64,000 bases of DNA from Marinitoga lauensis (GCF_004135675.1 NZ_QHLX01000002.1:186001-250000), one strand, 5' to 3'. Positions 1 through 9,836 are shown, counted from the first letter of the stretch. The notes: a model not told the origin generated them from the sequence alone. Translations and numbers: made by a program.

Positions 1-27
1 TATAAAAAAGAGGAGGTTTTTTTTAAG

Positions 28-1025
28 ATGAAATATCATTTAATAGTAATATTTTTGTTCGCTTTATTTTTTACACAAATTTTTTCACAACTTTTTCAAA
101 TTCCCGTTGAAAATACATATATAACTTCTTCATTTGGAGAATACAGAGATACCGGGGATAAACCTCATTTTCATACAGGAATAGATTTTTCTTCTTTTTC
201 AAAAGAAGGTCTTCCTGTAAAATCTATTGAAAATGGTTATGTTTATAAAATATGGTTAAATGAACCAATATATGGAAATACAATTTTTATATATCATCCT
301 TCTATAAATAAAATTAGTGTTTACGCACACTTGAGTTCATTTAATAATATAGTTAAAACAATCGCCGCATCTGTAAAAAATGAATTTGGAAATAGTTTTG
401 CTGAAATAATTTTTCCAGAAAAAGAAGTTTTGGTTGAAAAAAAGAAATTATTGGTTATTCTGGGAAGAGTGGAGAAGCACAGGTGCCCAATATACATTTT
501 GAAATAAGAGAAATAATAAAATCTGGAGATAATGAAACCGAAATAATAAAAGATGCTCTTGAATATGTAAATTATACAGAATTAAGAACAAAAGAATTAA
601 TAATTTCAAAAATTAGAATAAACAATAATATTTATAATTTATCAGAAAATAATTTAATGGAAATCCCTTTTTATACTTTACCTAAAATAGAAATCAATGT
701 TTCTGAAAAATTAGGGAAAAATACTAAAATAATACCAAAAAAAATATCTTTAAAAATAAATAACGAAGTTGTATACAAAATTGAATTTGATGAAATACGA
801 GAAGATGAAATGTATTCTCCTGATAGTATTTTTGGATATGGATCTAACTTATATAATTATTGGATTAAGTTATATTCCACATCAAAAATAACTCCGATAA
901 AAATAAATAGATGGAATGAAATCTTTTCCTCTTTAAAAGAAAGAAATTATGCTGAAATTATTATTGAAGATATCTGGAATAATACTAAAATTTATAAATT
1001 TATTCTAATTAAAAACACTAAATAA
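28..1025 (+). CDS. M23 (LytM-type) peptidase paralogue, frameshifted
   Basis: Exported cell-wall metallopeptidase of family M23, which in its active form cuts peptide cross-links in peptidoglycan. An N-terminal signal peptide (residues 1-20) is followed by the H-x3-D zinc motif (HTGIDF). The reading frame breaks at a run of seven A at 437-443; one more A restores a 333-codon gene. After the break the sequence reads VPNIHFEIRE, so the usual HxH motif is NxH: the zinc histidine is kept but the catalytic histidine is Asn. The protein aligns along its whole length with the intact peptidase at 35629-36621, which has HVH. It may be a regulatory or inactive paralogue. The start is chosen for the strong upstream agaggagg. 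Confidence 0.8.
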
Positions 1026-1053
1026 AATATAGCTGGTTTCCCAGCTATATTTT
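1024..1053. terminator. Bidirectional intrinsic terminator
   Basis: Perfect 13-bp inverted repeat (AAAATATAGCTGG / CCAGCTATATTTT, 4-nt loop) between two convergent genes. The flanking A and T tracts allow termination in both directions, ending the M23 gene on plus and the copper operon on minus. Confidence 0.85.
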
Positions 1054-1239
1054 ATTTAATAATTCTTCAACTGTTTCTTCTGCAATTATTTCTTCATCTT
1101 TTTTCACAAAAACTTTTGAATGACATATATTGCACTCATCAAGACAGTTTGCTACAAAGTATTCAATATCATTATTTTCCAGATATTCTATAATTTTTTC
1201 TACTCCCTTATTATTTTTACACAGTTGAATCATTTTCAT
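1045..1239 (-). CDS. DUF1450 (YuzB-like) small cysteine protein
   Basis: A 64-residue cytoplasmic protein with the DUF1450 pattern: an N-terminal Cys (QLC), a central C-x3-C-x2-C cluster (NCLDECNIC) and a C-terminal 'EEL' helix. The family has a thioredoxin-like ferredoxin fold and no firm function. It is the last gene after the copB-type ATPase, with only 28 bp between them, so it probably shares that transcript and may bind metal or act in redox homeostasis. The start is set by aggaggt just upstream. Confidence 0.75.
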   Translation of the reverse strand: MKMIQLCKNNKGVEKIIEYLENNDIEYFVANCLDECNICHSKVFVKKDEEIIAEETVEELLNKI

Positions 1240-1267
1240 ACCTCCTGTTTTTATTATATGAAATTTA

Positions 1268-3374
1268 TCAACTTTTTAATTTTAATAATTTAGCATTTAT
1301 TGCAACTATAACTGTACTTAAAGACATAAAAACTGCTCCAACTGCTGGACTCAAGAGTATTCCCCATTTATACAGAGCACCTGCTGCAAGAGGTATTGCT
1401 ATAGCATTATACCCTGTTGCCCATAATAGATTTTCAATCATTTTTTTATATGTATTTTGAGCCAGACCAATTATCGCAACAACATCTCTTGGATCGCTTC
1501 TAACGAGAATTATGTCTGCTGATTCAACTGCTACATCTGTTCCTGCTCCAATTGCTATACCAACATCTGCCTGAACTAATGCTGGAGCATCATTTACACC
1601 ATCACCTGTCATGGCTACAATTAAATTACGGGATTGAATTTCTTTTATTTTTTGTGATTTTTCATGAGGTAAAACCTCCGCAAAATATTCATCAAGGTTT
1701 AATTCATCAGCAACCCATTTTGCTACCTGTTTATTATCTCCCGTTAACATCATACATTTTATTCCCATTTCTTTTAACTTAGCTATCGCTTCTTTTGATT
1801 CTGGTCTTATAATATCTGCTAATCCAATTGCACCTTTTAATTCGGAATTTATTAATAAATACACTACAGTTTTTCCAGCTGATAGCATTTTATTTATATT
1901 TTCATTTTCTACTTTTATATTTTTTTCTCTTAAATATCCAGGACTAACAACCATTATATGTTTTCCCTCTACTTTTCCTTCAGCACCTTTTCCAGGAATG
2001 GCTTTAAAACTTTCAACATTCATAGGATTTTTTGCAGATTTTGCAATTGCTTTTGCAATTGGATGTTCTGAATGCATTTCAACTGAAGCTGCATAATTTA
2101 AAATTTCATCTTCTGTTATATCTTCTGAAAGTTTTACTACATCAGTTACACCAAATTTTCCCATCGTTAATGTTCCTGTTTTATCAAATACAATAGCCTG
2201 AATATTTCTTGCTCTTTCAAAGGCTACTCTATCCCTGATAAGAAGACCATTCTTTGCTGAAATTGCTGTTGAAACAGCAACAACCAATGGAACAGCCAAT
2301 CCAAGAGCATGAGGACATGTTATTACCATAACAGTAACAGTTCTTTCAAGAGCAAAAACAAAACTTTTATTCATTATCAATGTCCAGATAAAAAATGTTA
2401 CTGCACCGCCTGTTAAGGCTATAAACGTTAACCATACTGCTGCTCGATTTGCAAGATCCTGTGTTTTAGATTTGCTTTCCTGTGCTTCTTTTACAAGCTC
2501 AATTACCTGTGAAAGATATGAATCTTTTCCGGTATTTTTTACTTTAATCTTTAAAGAACCTTCACCATTTATTGAACCGCCAATAACAAGATCATTTTTT
2601 TTCTTTGATACTGGCTTACTTTCTCCCGTTAACATTGATTCATTTACTGAACTTTCTCCTTCTATTATAATACCATCTGCAGGAACTTTTTCACCTGGTT
2701 TTACTATAACAATATCTCCTGTTTTTAATTCTTCAAGTGGTATATCAATTATTTCTCCATCTGGCATAAGCTTATGTGCATCTGATGGCATTAATTTTGC
2801 AAGTTCTTCCAAAGCACGAGAAGCACCCATTACCGATCTCATTTCAATCCAATGACCAAGCAACATAATATCAATTAAAGTAGCAAGTTCCAGAAAAATA
2901 TTCCACCTTCTAAACCAAAAACAACCACACTGCTATATACATATGCTGTACTTATTGCAACAGCAATCAATGTCATCATTCCTGGTTTTTTACTCTTTAC
3001 TTCATCATAAAATCCTTTTAAAAATGGATATCCACCATAAAAATAAATAAATGTTGAAATAGCAAAAAGAACATATAAATCTCCTGGAAATGTTAATAAT
3101 TTCTCAACCCAAGCAATTTTTGAACCAATGGTGATAAGACCAAAACTGGTATGGTGAAAATTAACGAAATCCAAAAACGTTTTTTAAAATCTTTAACCAT
3201 ATGAGCATGATGGTCATGATGATTATGATGTTCATGTCCATGATCATGGTGTTCGTGTTCATGTTCTTGATGTCCATGATGTTCATGATGTTCATGGGCT
3301 GAATGATTTCCATTTTTTGGTTGTTCATCTTTCATATGATGACTATGATCCATCTTTCCTTCATTCTTTTCCAT
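1268..3374 (-). CDS. copB: CopB-type P1B ATPase (CPH), two frameshifts
   Basis: Copper-exporting P-type ATPase of the CopB (P1B-3) kind. The first ~60 residues are a His-rich tail (HHEHHGHQEHEHEHHDHG and similar) that replaces the HMA domains. The transmembrane metal site is CPH (TCPHALGLAVP) rather than the CPC of CopA. DKTGTLT, the TGES loop and GDGVNDAPAL are all present. The frame is broken near 3094 (one T missing) and near 2890 (one G missing); restoring both gives 703 codons, a normal length. It lies downstream of the RND exporter and upstream of the DUF1450 gene. By family it exports Cu(I), Cu(II) or Ag(I) to the periplasm. Confidence 0.9.
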
Positions 3375-3385
3375 TTTCCTCCCCC

Positions 3386-3445
3386 TTCAATTGTTGAATT
3401 AAAATTTTTTATTTATTCTTCTATAATTTATTATACTATAAAATT
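3386..3445 (-). promoter_or_regulatory. Possible copB promoter with hyphenated operator
   Basis: The 88-bp gap before copB holds a TATAAT-like -10 on the minus strand (within 3430-3440) and, between it and the GGGGGAGG ribosome site, the inverted repeat TTCAA-N3-TTGAA at 3386-3398. This could be a repressor site. It is not G/C-tract flanked like the two CsoR operators in the island, so copB may have separate control. Confidence 0.35.
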
Positions 3446-3462
3446 TAAAAATAATGAAATCA

Positions 3463-5981
3463 TTATTTCATTAATAAAATATTATTTTTAGATAGATTAA
3501 AAATCTGAATAAAAATAGGCAATATAGTAAGAGATATTATTAAGCAAAATAATATTCCAAAAAATAATAAAAATCCCATTTGTGAAACTAATGGATCTTT
3601 TACAAAATATAATGAACCAAAACCCAGCATACTGGTTATTGAAGTAATAATTACTGCTTTACCGGATTGTTTTAATGTTTCAATTATGCTCCTACTTTCA
3701 ATATAACTGTGCATCATATGTATTCCATCATCTATACCTATACCAATAATCAGTGGAATTACAACAATATTTGCTATATTAAATTTTATACCAAAAAACA
3801 TCATAAAATTAAAAAGCCATAATGTTCCAAAAAGAACAGGTGTCAGCGTTAAAAGAGTAATATTTATTTTTCTAAAATAGAATAAAACAATTAAAAAAAC
3901 TAAAGCTAAAACAATAATAGAACTCCTTACCAAATCATCTCTAATATAATCAATAAGCTTTATCCAGACAAAAGTTGTCCCCGTTGAATTTTTTTCAATA
4001 TTTCTAAGTATATTAACTATTTTTTTCATATTTTCCTCATCCCATGCTCCTTTTTTTATAAAAACAAAGGTTGCTATATTTTTATCTGCATCAAGATTTT
4101 TTGATTTTATATATTCTGGAATGTTATTAATAGTAATTTCTCCATTTATTGAAGCATTTTCCATACTTTTTATTAGGAAATAAAAAGTATTTTTAATTTC
4201 CCTTTGAAGTTTTTCTTTCTCAGTATCATTTAAAGAATTTAACTTTTCAACCATTTTTTTAACTTCAGTATAAATTGTTTTTTCATTAAAGTTTTTATTT
4301 TTAATTTGAAATAAAATTAAATTTGTTACTAAATTTAAAGGTACATTAGTAACCTTGGGTTTTTCTTCTATTAAATATCTATTATATAAATTTTTTAATA
4401 TTGATATTTTTTCAGATTGATTTTCTGGTATTAAATACACTAATGAATCAACTTCAAAAGATTCTTTTTCATTTTTTAATTTTTCATATATTCTTTTACT
4501 CTTTTCAAGAGAATCTGAAACTAAAATATTATATTCAAAAGTAGTATTAAAATCTTTTTTAATGAATTTTCTATTTTTACCGAAGGTAAATCAGGAAGTA
4601 AATCAAAAGCATTATAATTAAATTCTATTTTGTTTCTGAATATATAAGGTATTAAAGTAATTAAAAATACGACTAATATTATAACATATTTATTCTTTGT
4701 AAGTATTTTCATATAAATTTCACTCAAAGTACTATTTTTACTTTGAGTATCTGATTTTATTTTTAAATAAGATAATATAGAAGGTAGAATAAATATAATT
4801 GATATTAAAGACATCAATATTCCTGTACCTGCAACAAATCCTAATTCATATAACCCTTTAAATTTTGATAGCATTAATGCATAAAAAGATGATGCTGTTG
4901 TAATTGCTCCTACAAAAATTCCAGATAACGTATGATTAAAAACCTTTTCAAGAGCTGTATATGAGTCATTTCCTTTGTTTATTTCATAATAAAATTTTGT
5001 TAAAAAGTGTAGCGAATAGTCAACTCCCAGACCTAATAATAAGATAGAAAAAATACTTGTAACTATATTTAATCTACCGATTATCAGGTAATTTATTCCA
5101 AGTGTCCATATTATTGCTATAATTACAGGCATTACAATATATATTGATGATGAAAATTTTTTATATGACAAAGTGAATAAAACTATTAATAATAACAATA
5201 CTATTATAGAAATTATTGTTATTTTTGAGTTTAAATTTTGTTGTTGTTCTGCCATAATCACTGGCATTCCAGTAATTCCAATATTCAAAGTGGAGTATTT
5301 TTTTGTTATCGGATATATATCTTTTTTTACTTTTGAAACCATTTTTTCAAAAAAAAGCATATCATGATTCGCATTTGTTGGTCTTAAAAAAATAAGCAAT
5401 GTTGTTTTTGACTCATTATAATAATATTTCATATCAAGTATTTTTAAAATATTATTCCTATTTTTTTTAATTAAATTATTAATAATACTTATCTCTTCTT
5501 CTTTTATATCTTTCTTTGTACTTAAATATAATAATAATTTTGAAAGATTATTTTTTTCCTGAGTTAACTTTAATAAATCCATATTATTCTTCAATAAATA
5601 TATTATTTCTTCAAATGAATCTTTATCAAGATATAATAAGATATTTTCTTTAATAAAATCTACTGGATATTTATAATCAACATATTTCACATATTCTTTT
5701 AGATTTTTCATTTCATTAGCTATTTCTTCTGCGGCATTTTCCATTTTATTATTATTTTTACCTTTTATATAAATAATCATATTATCAAAACCGCCAAATT
5801 TCTTTGAAATTTCATTAAATTTTATTATTTCTGAATCCTTGTCTGGTAATAAAGTATATGTCCCCATATCAATGGTTGTTTTTGCAGCAAATATACCAAA
5901 AAATATTGTAAAAATTACTGAAAATACTATAATCCAAAATCTATATTTTATAATGAATATATATAAATTTTTATTAAACAT
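3463..5981 (-). CDS. RND/MMPL-family exporter, frameshifted
   Basis: Large inner-membrane transporter of the RND superfamily (hydrophobe or lipid exporter, MMPL-like). It is built from two similar halves, each with one N-terminal helix, a large extracytoplasmic loop and a five-helix bundle. Each half carries the conserved TM4-type acidic motif: GLGVDYSLHF in the first and GIGIDDGIHM in the second. One missing A near 4558 splits the gene; restoration gives 840 codons. It follows the terminator at 6012-6043, so it probably starts its own unit. Its location suggests a link to envelope copper stress, but the substrate cannot be told from sequence. Confidence 0.8.
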
Positions 5982-6011
5982 AAAATATCCCCTTTAATTC
6001 AAATTCAAAAA

Positions 6012-6043
6012 CACATCCTTTAACCTGAAAGTTAAAGGATGTG
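6012..6043 (-). terminator. Intrinsic terminator after Met-rich gene
   Basis: Perfect 13-bp stem (CACATCCTTTAAC / GTTAAAGGATGTG) with a 6-nt loop. On the minus strand a run of T follows. It separates the CsoR-controlled operon from the RND exporter gene. Confidence 0.85.
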
Positions 6044-6050
6044 CATATTT

Positions 6051-6659
6051 TTAATTGTCTCCCATCATATTGTTATCCATTTCATTTTGAGATCCAGGTT
6101 CATTATAAGGATAATTAGGATAACCATAACCACCCATTGTTCCTGGATAACCACCAAAACCGTTCATCATTCCGGGATAGCCGTATCCATTCATCATCAT
6201 GTTATAGCCTCCCATCATTCCTGGGTAACCATATCCGTTCATCATATTACCACCCATCATCCCTGGATAGCCATAATCATTCATCATTCCATAACCAAAA
6301 TTTTTAGGTGTCATATATTCTTTATTATCAATCTCAATAGAATCTACAATTAATTCATCAATTTTCGAAAAACTATATATTACTACACCTTCAACCTTTA
6401 TTTCTTTTCCTGTTTCTATTGGTAAATCATTATAAAACATAAACATTTTATCCAATTTTAAAACATAATATTTTCCTTTTTCATCAATTGCTAAAGCGAT
6501 AGGTAATTGTTCATTTATTTCTACTATTTTTAAATTCAAACTAATTTCAGAAATATTTGGATAATACGAATTATTTTGATTCACTATATCTCCGCCATGT
6601 GCGAAAATTAATGATAAACTAAATACCAACATCAAACCTAATAATAATCTACTCTTCAT
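6051..6659 (-). CDS. Secreted Met-rich repeat protein, putative copper binder
   Basis: A 202-residue exported protein. It has a signal peptide (residues 1-20, ending LIFAHGG), a middle region of about 100 residues that looks like a small beta domain, and a C-terminal low-complexity tail from about residue 125. The tail is built of imperfect repeats of the kind YGYPGMMGG and contains many Met pairs (MMG, NMMN, NMMM). Met-rich clusters bind Cu(I) in known periplasmic copper proteins. As the last gene of a CsoR-operator operon it is a good candidate for an envelope copper sponge. No named family is recognised. The start has gaggaggg upstream. Confidence 0.7.
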   Translation of the reverse strand: MKSRLLLGLMLVFSLSLIFAHGGDIVNQNNSYYPNISEISLNLKIVEINEQLPIALAIDEKGKYYVLKLDKMFMFYNDLPIETGKEIKVEGVVIYSFSKIDELIVDSIEIDNKEYMTPKNFGYGMMNDYGYPGMMGGNMMNGYGYPGMMGGYNMMMNGYGYPGMMNGFGGYPGTMGGYGYPNYPYNEPGSQNEMDNNMMGDN

Positions 6660-6671
6660 AAAAATCCCTCC

Positions 6672-6926
6672 TCATTCAATTAGTTTCTTTTTTCTAATAT
6701 ATTCTTCTTCGGTAATCTCACCTTTAACAAACTTTTCATTTAAAATTTTTATTAAATCTTCGTTGTTACCTCCGATTTTTCTACTTTCTTTTGAACCACT
6801 ATTTTTAAATAAATTCTTAAATAGGAAATATATAATTACTAAAAACAAAATCATAAATCCAAAACCTATTAAAGAACCTATTATTCCTCCATATCCATAA
6901 AATCCTGTCCAACCCCAACAAGGCAT
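6672..6926 (-). CDS. Small SHOCT-domain membrane protein
   Basis: An 84-residue protein: a Trp/Gly/Tyr-rich N terminus (MPCWGWTGFYGYGG), one transmembrane helix (about 20-45), and a C-terminal SHOCT motif (LNEKFVKGEITEEEY). SHOCT is a short helical oligomerisation or targeting module often found at protein ends. This is one of four paralogues in the island (others at 7545, 8278 and 8507). The aromatic/His/Cys-rich N terminus may face the periplasm and bind metal; that is inference. SD ggaggtg. Confidence 0.7.
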   Translation of the reverse strand: MPCWGWTGFYGYGGIIGSLIGFGFMILFLVIIYFLFKNLFKNSGSKESRKIGGNNEDLIKILNEKFVKGEITEEEYIRKKKLIE

Positions 6927-6950
6927 ATCATTTTCACCTCCTGATAATCA

Positions 6951-7526
6951 TTAAAATAGATTATATTTAAAACCTACTATCCAATTTAATTTAAATGAAG
7001 TATTAATAATATTATTTATATTGTCTTTTACACCTATTTCTATCATATATTTATCTTTAAATACAATTCCACTACTTAAAATAACTTCTATTTTCTTATA
7101 ATCATTCAAATTTTTAAGCTCATTTTCTACTGCAAATCTAAAAGGAATATATATATTATTTTCAATATTATTTTCTCTTGTTATATTTCTAAAATATCTC
7201 ATATGCATCATAGGAAAAAAATGAAAACCTTTTGTTTTAAAATCTGTATTAATAATATCTATTCCAATCTTTATATCTTCTAATTTTATATTTTTATTAG
7301 GGTATATTACAATTTCACTAAAATCTGTTTTATAAAAATTATCAACTGCTAATGGTATATTAGCATATAGTGAAAACACATTAACTCTTCCATAAATATC
7401 AAAATAACCGTTATTTTCATCATTTAAATATGGTTTATATATTTTCTCAATAGATAAATCTATAATATTACTAAATGAAAGTATTACAATATTTAATACT
7501 ACAAATATAAATATTAATTTTTTCAT
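6951..7526 (-). CDS. Putative outer-membrane beta-barrel protein
   Basis: A 191-residue exported protein with a clear signal peptide (MKKLIFIFVVLNIVILSFS). The mature part shows alternating hydrophobic/polar strands and ends in an aromatic residue (FKYNLF), the usual signature of an outer-membrane barrel. HFFPMMHMRYF in the middle is Met/His rich. I do not recognise a family. It sits between two SHOCT genes in the CsoR-operator operon. The start ATG at 7526 is preferred over 7535 because gaggtg lies at the right distance. Confidence 0.55.
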   Translation of the reverse strand: MKKLIFIFVVLNIVILSFSNIIDLSIEKIYKPYLNDENNGYFDIYGRVNVFSLYANIPLAVDNFYKTDFSEIVIYPNKNIKLEDIKIGIDIINTDFKTKGFHFFPMMHMRYFRNITRENNIENNIYIPFRFAVENELKNLNDYKKIEVILSSGIVFKDKYMIEIGVKDNINNIINTSFKLNWIVGFKYNLF

Positions 7527-7544
7527 ATAAAACACCTCACATTA

Positions 7545-7792
7545 TCACACAGCATTACTTAATATCAGTTTTTTCTTTCTAAGGTATTCTTCTTCTGTAA
7601 TTTCACCATTTACGAATTTTTCATCTAATAAATCCAAAGCTCTACTTTTTTTATTTGATTCTTCTAACACAGGCTGGCGAGAATCCTCTAATCTCCTTAA
7701 ATCATCTGAATGCCTATGATGTTCATCAGAATGATAATGCCTATTAAATAACCCTCTCCATGATAACCAAATATTCCTCCTCCACAAGACAT
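7545..7792 (-). CDS. Small SHOCT-domain membrane protein, frameshifted
   Basis: Paralogue of the SHOCT genes nearby. From ATG 7792 (aggtg upstream) the frame reads MSCGGGIFGYHGEGY and then a hydrophobic helix, but it stops early. The C-terminal half, with LDEKFVNGEITEEEY, is in another frame. One missing base near 7690-7710 explains this and gives 83 codons. The alternative start in the second frame gives an unlikely His/Asp-rich N terminus. Confidence 0.6.
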
Positions 7793-7804
7793 ATTTTTCA
7801 CCTC

Positions 7805-8238
7805 CTATATTTGAAAAGTTTTATAAATTCCTATTTTTTCAATAATTTCTGGAACATACTTAGTTTTTGCTACTTTTCTATCATACAGATATATAAAATA
7901 ATATGATATTAACATACTGGTTAAACCTAAAAGAAAAGATATAATTTCATTTAAACCCAATGAGAATAGAAGTACAGTAATTGTAACCATTGTCAGTAAT
8001 GGAATCCCATACATTATAAAGGCTGCTTTTGATTCTAATGAATCTATTTTTTTATATACACAAAATCATTTTTATTTAAATTCAAGTTTTTATTATTAAT
8101 TGCCTTAATTTTTCTATTTGGATCGCCTGTTAAATTACATGAACCCTTTATTGCACAAGAACCGCAATTTGCTGCTTCAAGAGCCTGTAAGTAAACATAT
8201 TCTTCATCCATATCAACTATTCTCATCAATTCATTCAT
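7805..8238 (-). CDS. RseC/MucC-family membrane protein, frameshifted
   Basis: N-terminal half (MNELMRIVDMDEEYVYL...) has the RseC Cys cluster C-x2-C-x5-C (CGSCAIKGSC) and ends in a beta-rich segment. The C-terminal half has two adjacent transmembrane helices (YGIPLLTMVTITVLLFSLG and the next). The two halves lie in different frames, joined by a run of seven T (plus strand) at 8045-8054; one more base gives 145 codons, the usual RseC length. RseC-type proteins modulate sigma-E signalling or serve electron-transfer complexes (SoxR reduction, Rnf). Here its position points to a role in copper or redox stress. Confidence 0.7.
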
Positions 8239-8277
8239 AACATCACCTCAAAAATTTTCTTTACTTTTTTATCATTA

Positions 8278-8476
8278 TTATTCTATAAGTTTCTTTTTTC
8301 TTAAATATTCTTCTTCTGTGATTTCACCATTCACAAATTTTTCATTTAATATTCTTAATGCCTCTTTTTGGAATCTTCACTACTATTCTGAAAATCTCCT
8401 AATTTTTTGCTGCGTCTGGATTTTTCATAAAATACCAGATTACAAATATTATTATTAATAGAAATAAAAACATCAT
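8278..8476 (-). CDS. Very small SHOCT-domain membrane protein, two frameshifts
   Basis: Not visible as a single frame. From ATG 8476 (gaggtg upstream) it reads MMFLFLLIIIFVIWYFMKNP, one hydrophobic helix. After two one-base deletions it ends with ILNEKFVNGEITEEEY, the SHOCT motif seen in its neighbours. Restored length is 67 codons. It lacks the aromatic N terminus of the other three paralogues. Confidence 0.6.
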
Positions 8477-8506
8477 ACCTTTCACCTCACTTTAAATTTT
8501 TTAATA

Positions 8507-8776
8507 TTAATTCTTTTTTCTAAGATACTCTTCCTCTGTAATCTCACCTTTAACTAATTTTTCATTTAAAATTTTTATTACATTATATTCTTCATTTTTA
8601 TTATTTTTGCCAATATTTTTAAACTCAAAATTCCCATTAAAAAATATCTTTTTTACTATGAAATAAATCACCACAAGAAATATTATTAGAAAAATAAAAC
8701 TTATAAATGATCCTATTAAACTATATCCTCCAAAACCATATGGCCCAAAACCTGACCAACCCCAACCATGCATCAT
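8507..8776 (-). CDS. Small SHOCT-domain membrane protein
   Basis: About 89 residues: MMHGWGWSGFGPYGFGGY, one transmembrane helix, then a basic linker and the SHOCT motif LNEKLVKGEITEEEY. Start at the ATG-ATG pair at 8776 is favoured by aaaggag; an in-frame ATG at 8794 would overlap the stop of the upstream DUF302 gene. Paralogue of the genes at 6672, 7545 and 8278. Confidence 0.7.
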   Translation of the reverse strand: MMHGWGWSGFGPYGFGGYSLIGSFISFIFLIIFLVVIYFIVKKIFFNGNFEFKNIGKNNKNEEYNVIKILNEKLVKGEITEEEYLRKKN

Positions 8777-8793
8777 AATATCCTCTCCTTTCA

Positions 8794-9177
8794 TTAAAGA
8801 TTTGAAATAACTCTAGTTAAAGCATCTTCTATATTTTTTGCTATTTCATATACTTCTTCATTTTCTGCTGAACTCATTGCTACTGTTGGTTTTATCGCTG
8901 TTACTACTGTTTTTCCTTCTTTTTCATATACTATTACATTACAAGGTAAAAATACTCCTATATTTTCTTCGGCTAATATTGCTTTGTGTGCATTTTTTGG
9001 ATTACATGCTCCCAATATTGCATACTTTTTAAACTCAATTCCAAGTTTTGCTTTAAATTTTTCATTTAAATCAATTCTCATTAAAATTCCAAAACCCTCT
9101 TTTTGTAATTCTTCATTCAGTCTTGATATTGCTTCTTCAAAATCATAATTTGTTTCTTTTAATATTCCATATTTCAT
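8794..9177 (-). CDS. DUF302-domain protein
   Basis: A 127-residue soluble protein with the whole DUF302 fold: an N-terminal beta strand, helix, then GFGILMRIDLNEKFKAKLG, LGACNPKNAHKAI and the C-terminal IKPTVAM strand. DUF302 proteins are common in sulfide and metal gene clusters and their biochemical role is unknown. It is the first gene after the CsoR-type operator at 9203-9222, so its transcription should respond to copper. Confidence 0.85.
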   Translation of the reverse strand: MKYGILKETNYDFEEAISRLNEELQKEGFGILMRIDLNEKFKAKLGIEFKKYAILGACNPKNAHKAILAEENIGVFLPCNVIVYEKEGKTVVTAIKPTVAMSSAENEEVYEIAKNIEDALTRVISNL

Positions 9178-9202
9178 TTTTCTCTCCTCCTTTTATTTTT
9201 TG

Positions 9203-9235
9203 TCACCCCCGTACGGGTGGGACAATTGTAGTATA
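9203..9235 (-). promoter_or_regulatory. CsoR-type operator and promoter for DUF302 operon
   Basis: TCACCCCCGTACGGGTGGGA (9203-9222) is a G/C-tract pseudo-palindrome of the kind bound by CsoR. In this AT-rich DNA it stands out strongly. A minus-strand -10 TATACT (9230-9235) lies directly upstream, so the operator covers the transcription start. The same spacing and the same -10 occur before copA. Confidence 0.75.
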
Positions 9236-9264
9236 ACATACATTCCTTAAAATTTCCTTAGAAT

Positions 9265-9495
9265 TCATTCATTTTCTGAAATTAATTTTTCTATATAATT
9301 TATTTCTTCCACTACATTGTTTAATTTTCGTACTACTACATTTACATTTAATCCTTTGTCTTTACAACTTTCCTTTAAACTACTCATTTTTGCACAACAA
9401 ATATCAAATCCAAAATTTTTTAACTCGTCAAATAATTTATTGTCCATATCCATAATTTCCTTTAAACTCATATTTTCATTTATTTCTGGTAACAT
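9265..9495 (-). CDS. ScdA N-terminal/DUF1858-like small redox protein
   Basis: A 76-residue protein: MSLKEIMDMD near the start and GFDICCAKMSSLKESC in the middle. The adjacent Cys pair followed by a third Cys and a 'GLN' stretch is the pattern of the short ScdA-N (DUF542)/DUF1858 modules, found alone or fused to di-iron repair or hybrid-cluster proteins. It follows csoR by 13 bp and is probably co-transcribed. Function here is unknown; redox or metal handling is inference. Confidence 0.65.
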   Translation of the reverse strand: MLPEINENMSLKEIMDMDNKLFDELKNFGFDICCAKMSSLKESCKDKGLNVNVVVRKLNNVVEEINYIEKLISENE

Positions 9496-9508
9496 TTTAT
9501 TCGCCTCC

Positions 9509-9793
9509 TTATAAATTTTTGCTTATATAATTCATTACTTCTTCTAATTCATTTATTTTTACATTTATTTCTTCTGTATTATTTGAATATGCAGCATTTT
9601 TGACGCAACTTTCAAGATGAGAGTTCAATATTTGAGCATTTGCTTTTTTTAATAGAGAAAGAGTAGCTAAAATTTGTCTTGATATATCTATACAATATCT
9701 ATTCCCTTCAACCATTCTTATTATTGCTTCTATCTGTCCTTTCGCTGTTTTTAAAACATTTAGACTATTCTTATTATTATGCATTACCTTCAC
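9509..9793 (-). CDS. csoR: CsoR-family Cu(I)-sensing repressor
   Basis: A 94-residue all-helical repressor of the CsoR/FrmR family. The Cu(I) ligands are seen as C34, H59 and C63 (RYCIDIS and NSHLESC), the Cys-His-Cys set of CsoR rather than the FrmR or RcnR set. Apo-CsoR binds G/C-tract operators and releases DNA when copper binds. Two such operators lie in this window (9203-9222 and 12667-12685), one before DUF302 and one before copA. It lies in the copA-copZ-csoR transcript, so it should regulate its own synthesis. Confidence 0.9.
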   Translation of the reverse strand: MKVMHNNKNSLNVLKTAKGQIEAIIRMVEGNRYCIDISRQILATLSLLKKANAQILNSHLESCVKNAAYSNNTEEINVKINELEEVMNYISKNL

Positions 9794-9806
9794 CTCATTT
9801 TTATAA

Positions 9807-9831
9807 CCAGAGAGAGGAACACTCTCCCTGG
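9807..9831 (-). terminator. Hairpin between copZ and csoR
   Basis: CCAGAGAGAG / CTCTCCCTGG, a 10-bp stem with one mismatch and a 5-nt loop. On minus it lies after the copZ stop but lacks a strong T run, so it may be an attenuator or RNA-stability element that lowers csoR relative to copA and copZ. Confidence 0.4.
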
Positions 9832-9836
9832 GTTTT

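Noticed and set aside
6039-6353. His/Ile-rich plus-strand frame
   Set aside because: It is the mirror of the Met-rich repeat gene on minus.
7805-8238. Two separate small genes, one Cys-rich and one membrane
   Set aside because: One added base in the seven-base run fuses them into a normal RseC-family protein.
9807-9831. Firm rho-independent terminator between copZ and csoR
   Set aside because: The stem is good but the T run on the minus strand is weak, so it is kept only as a low-confidence hairpin.
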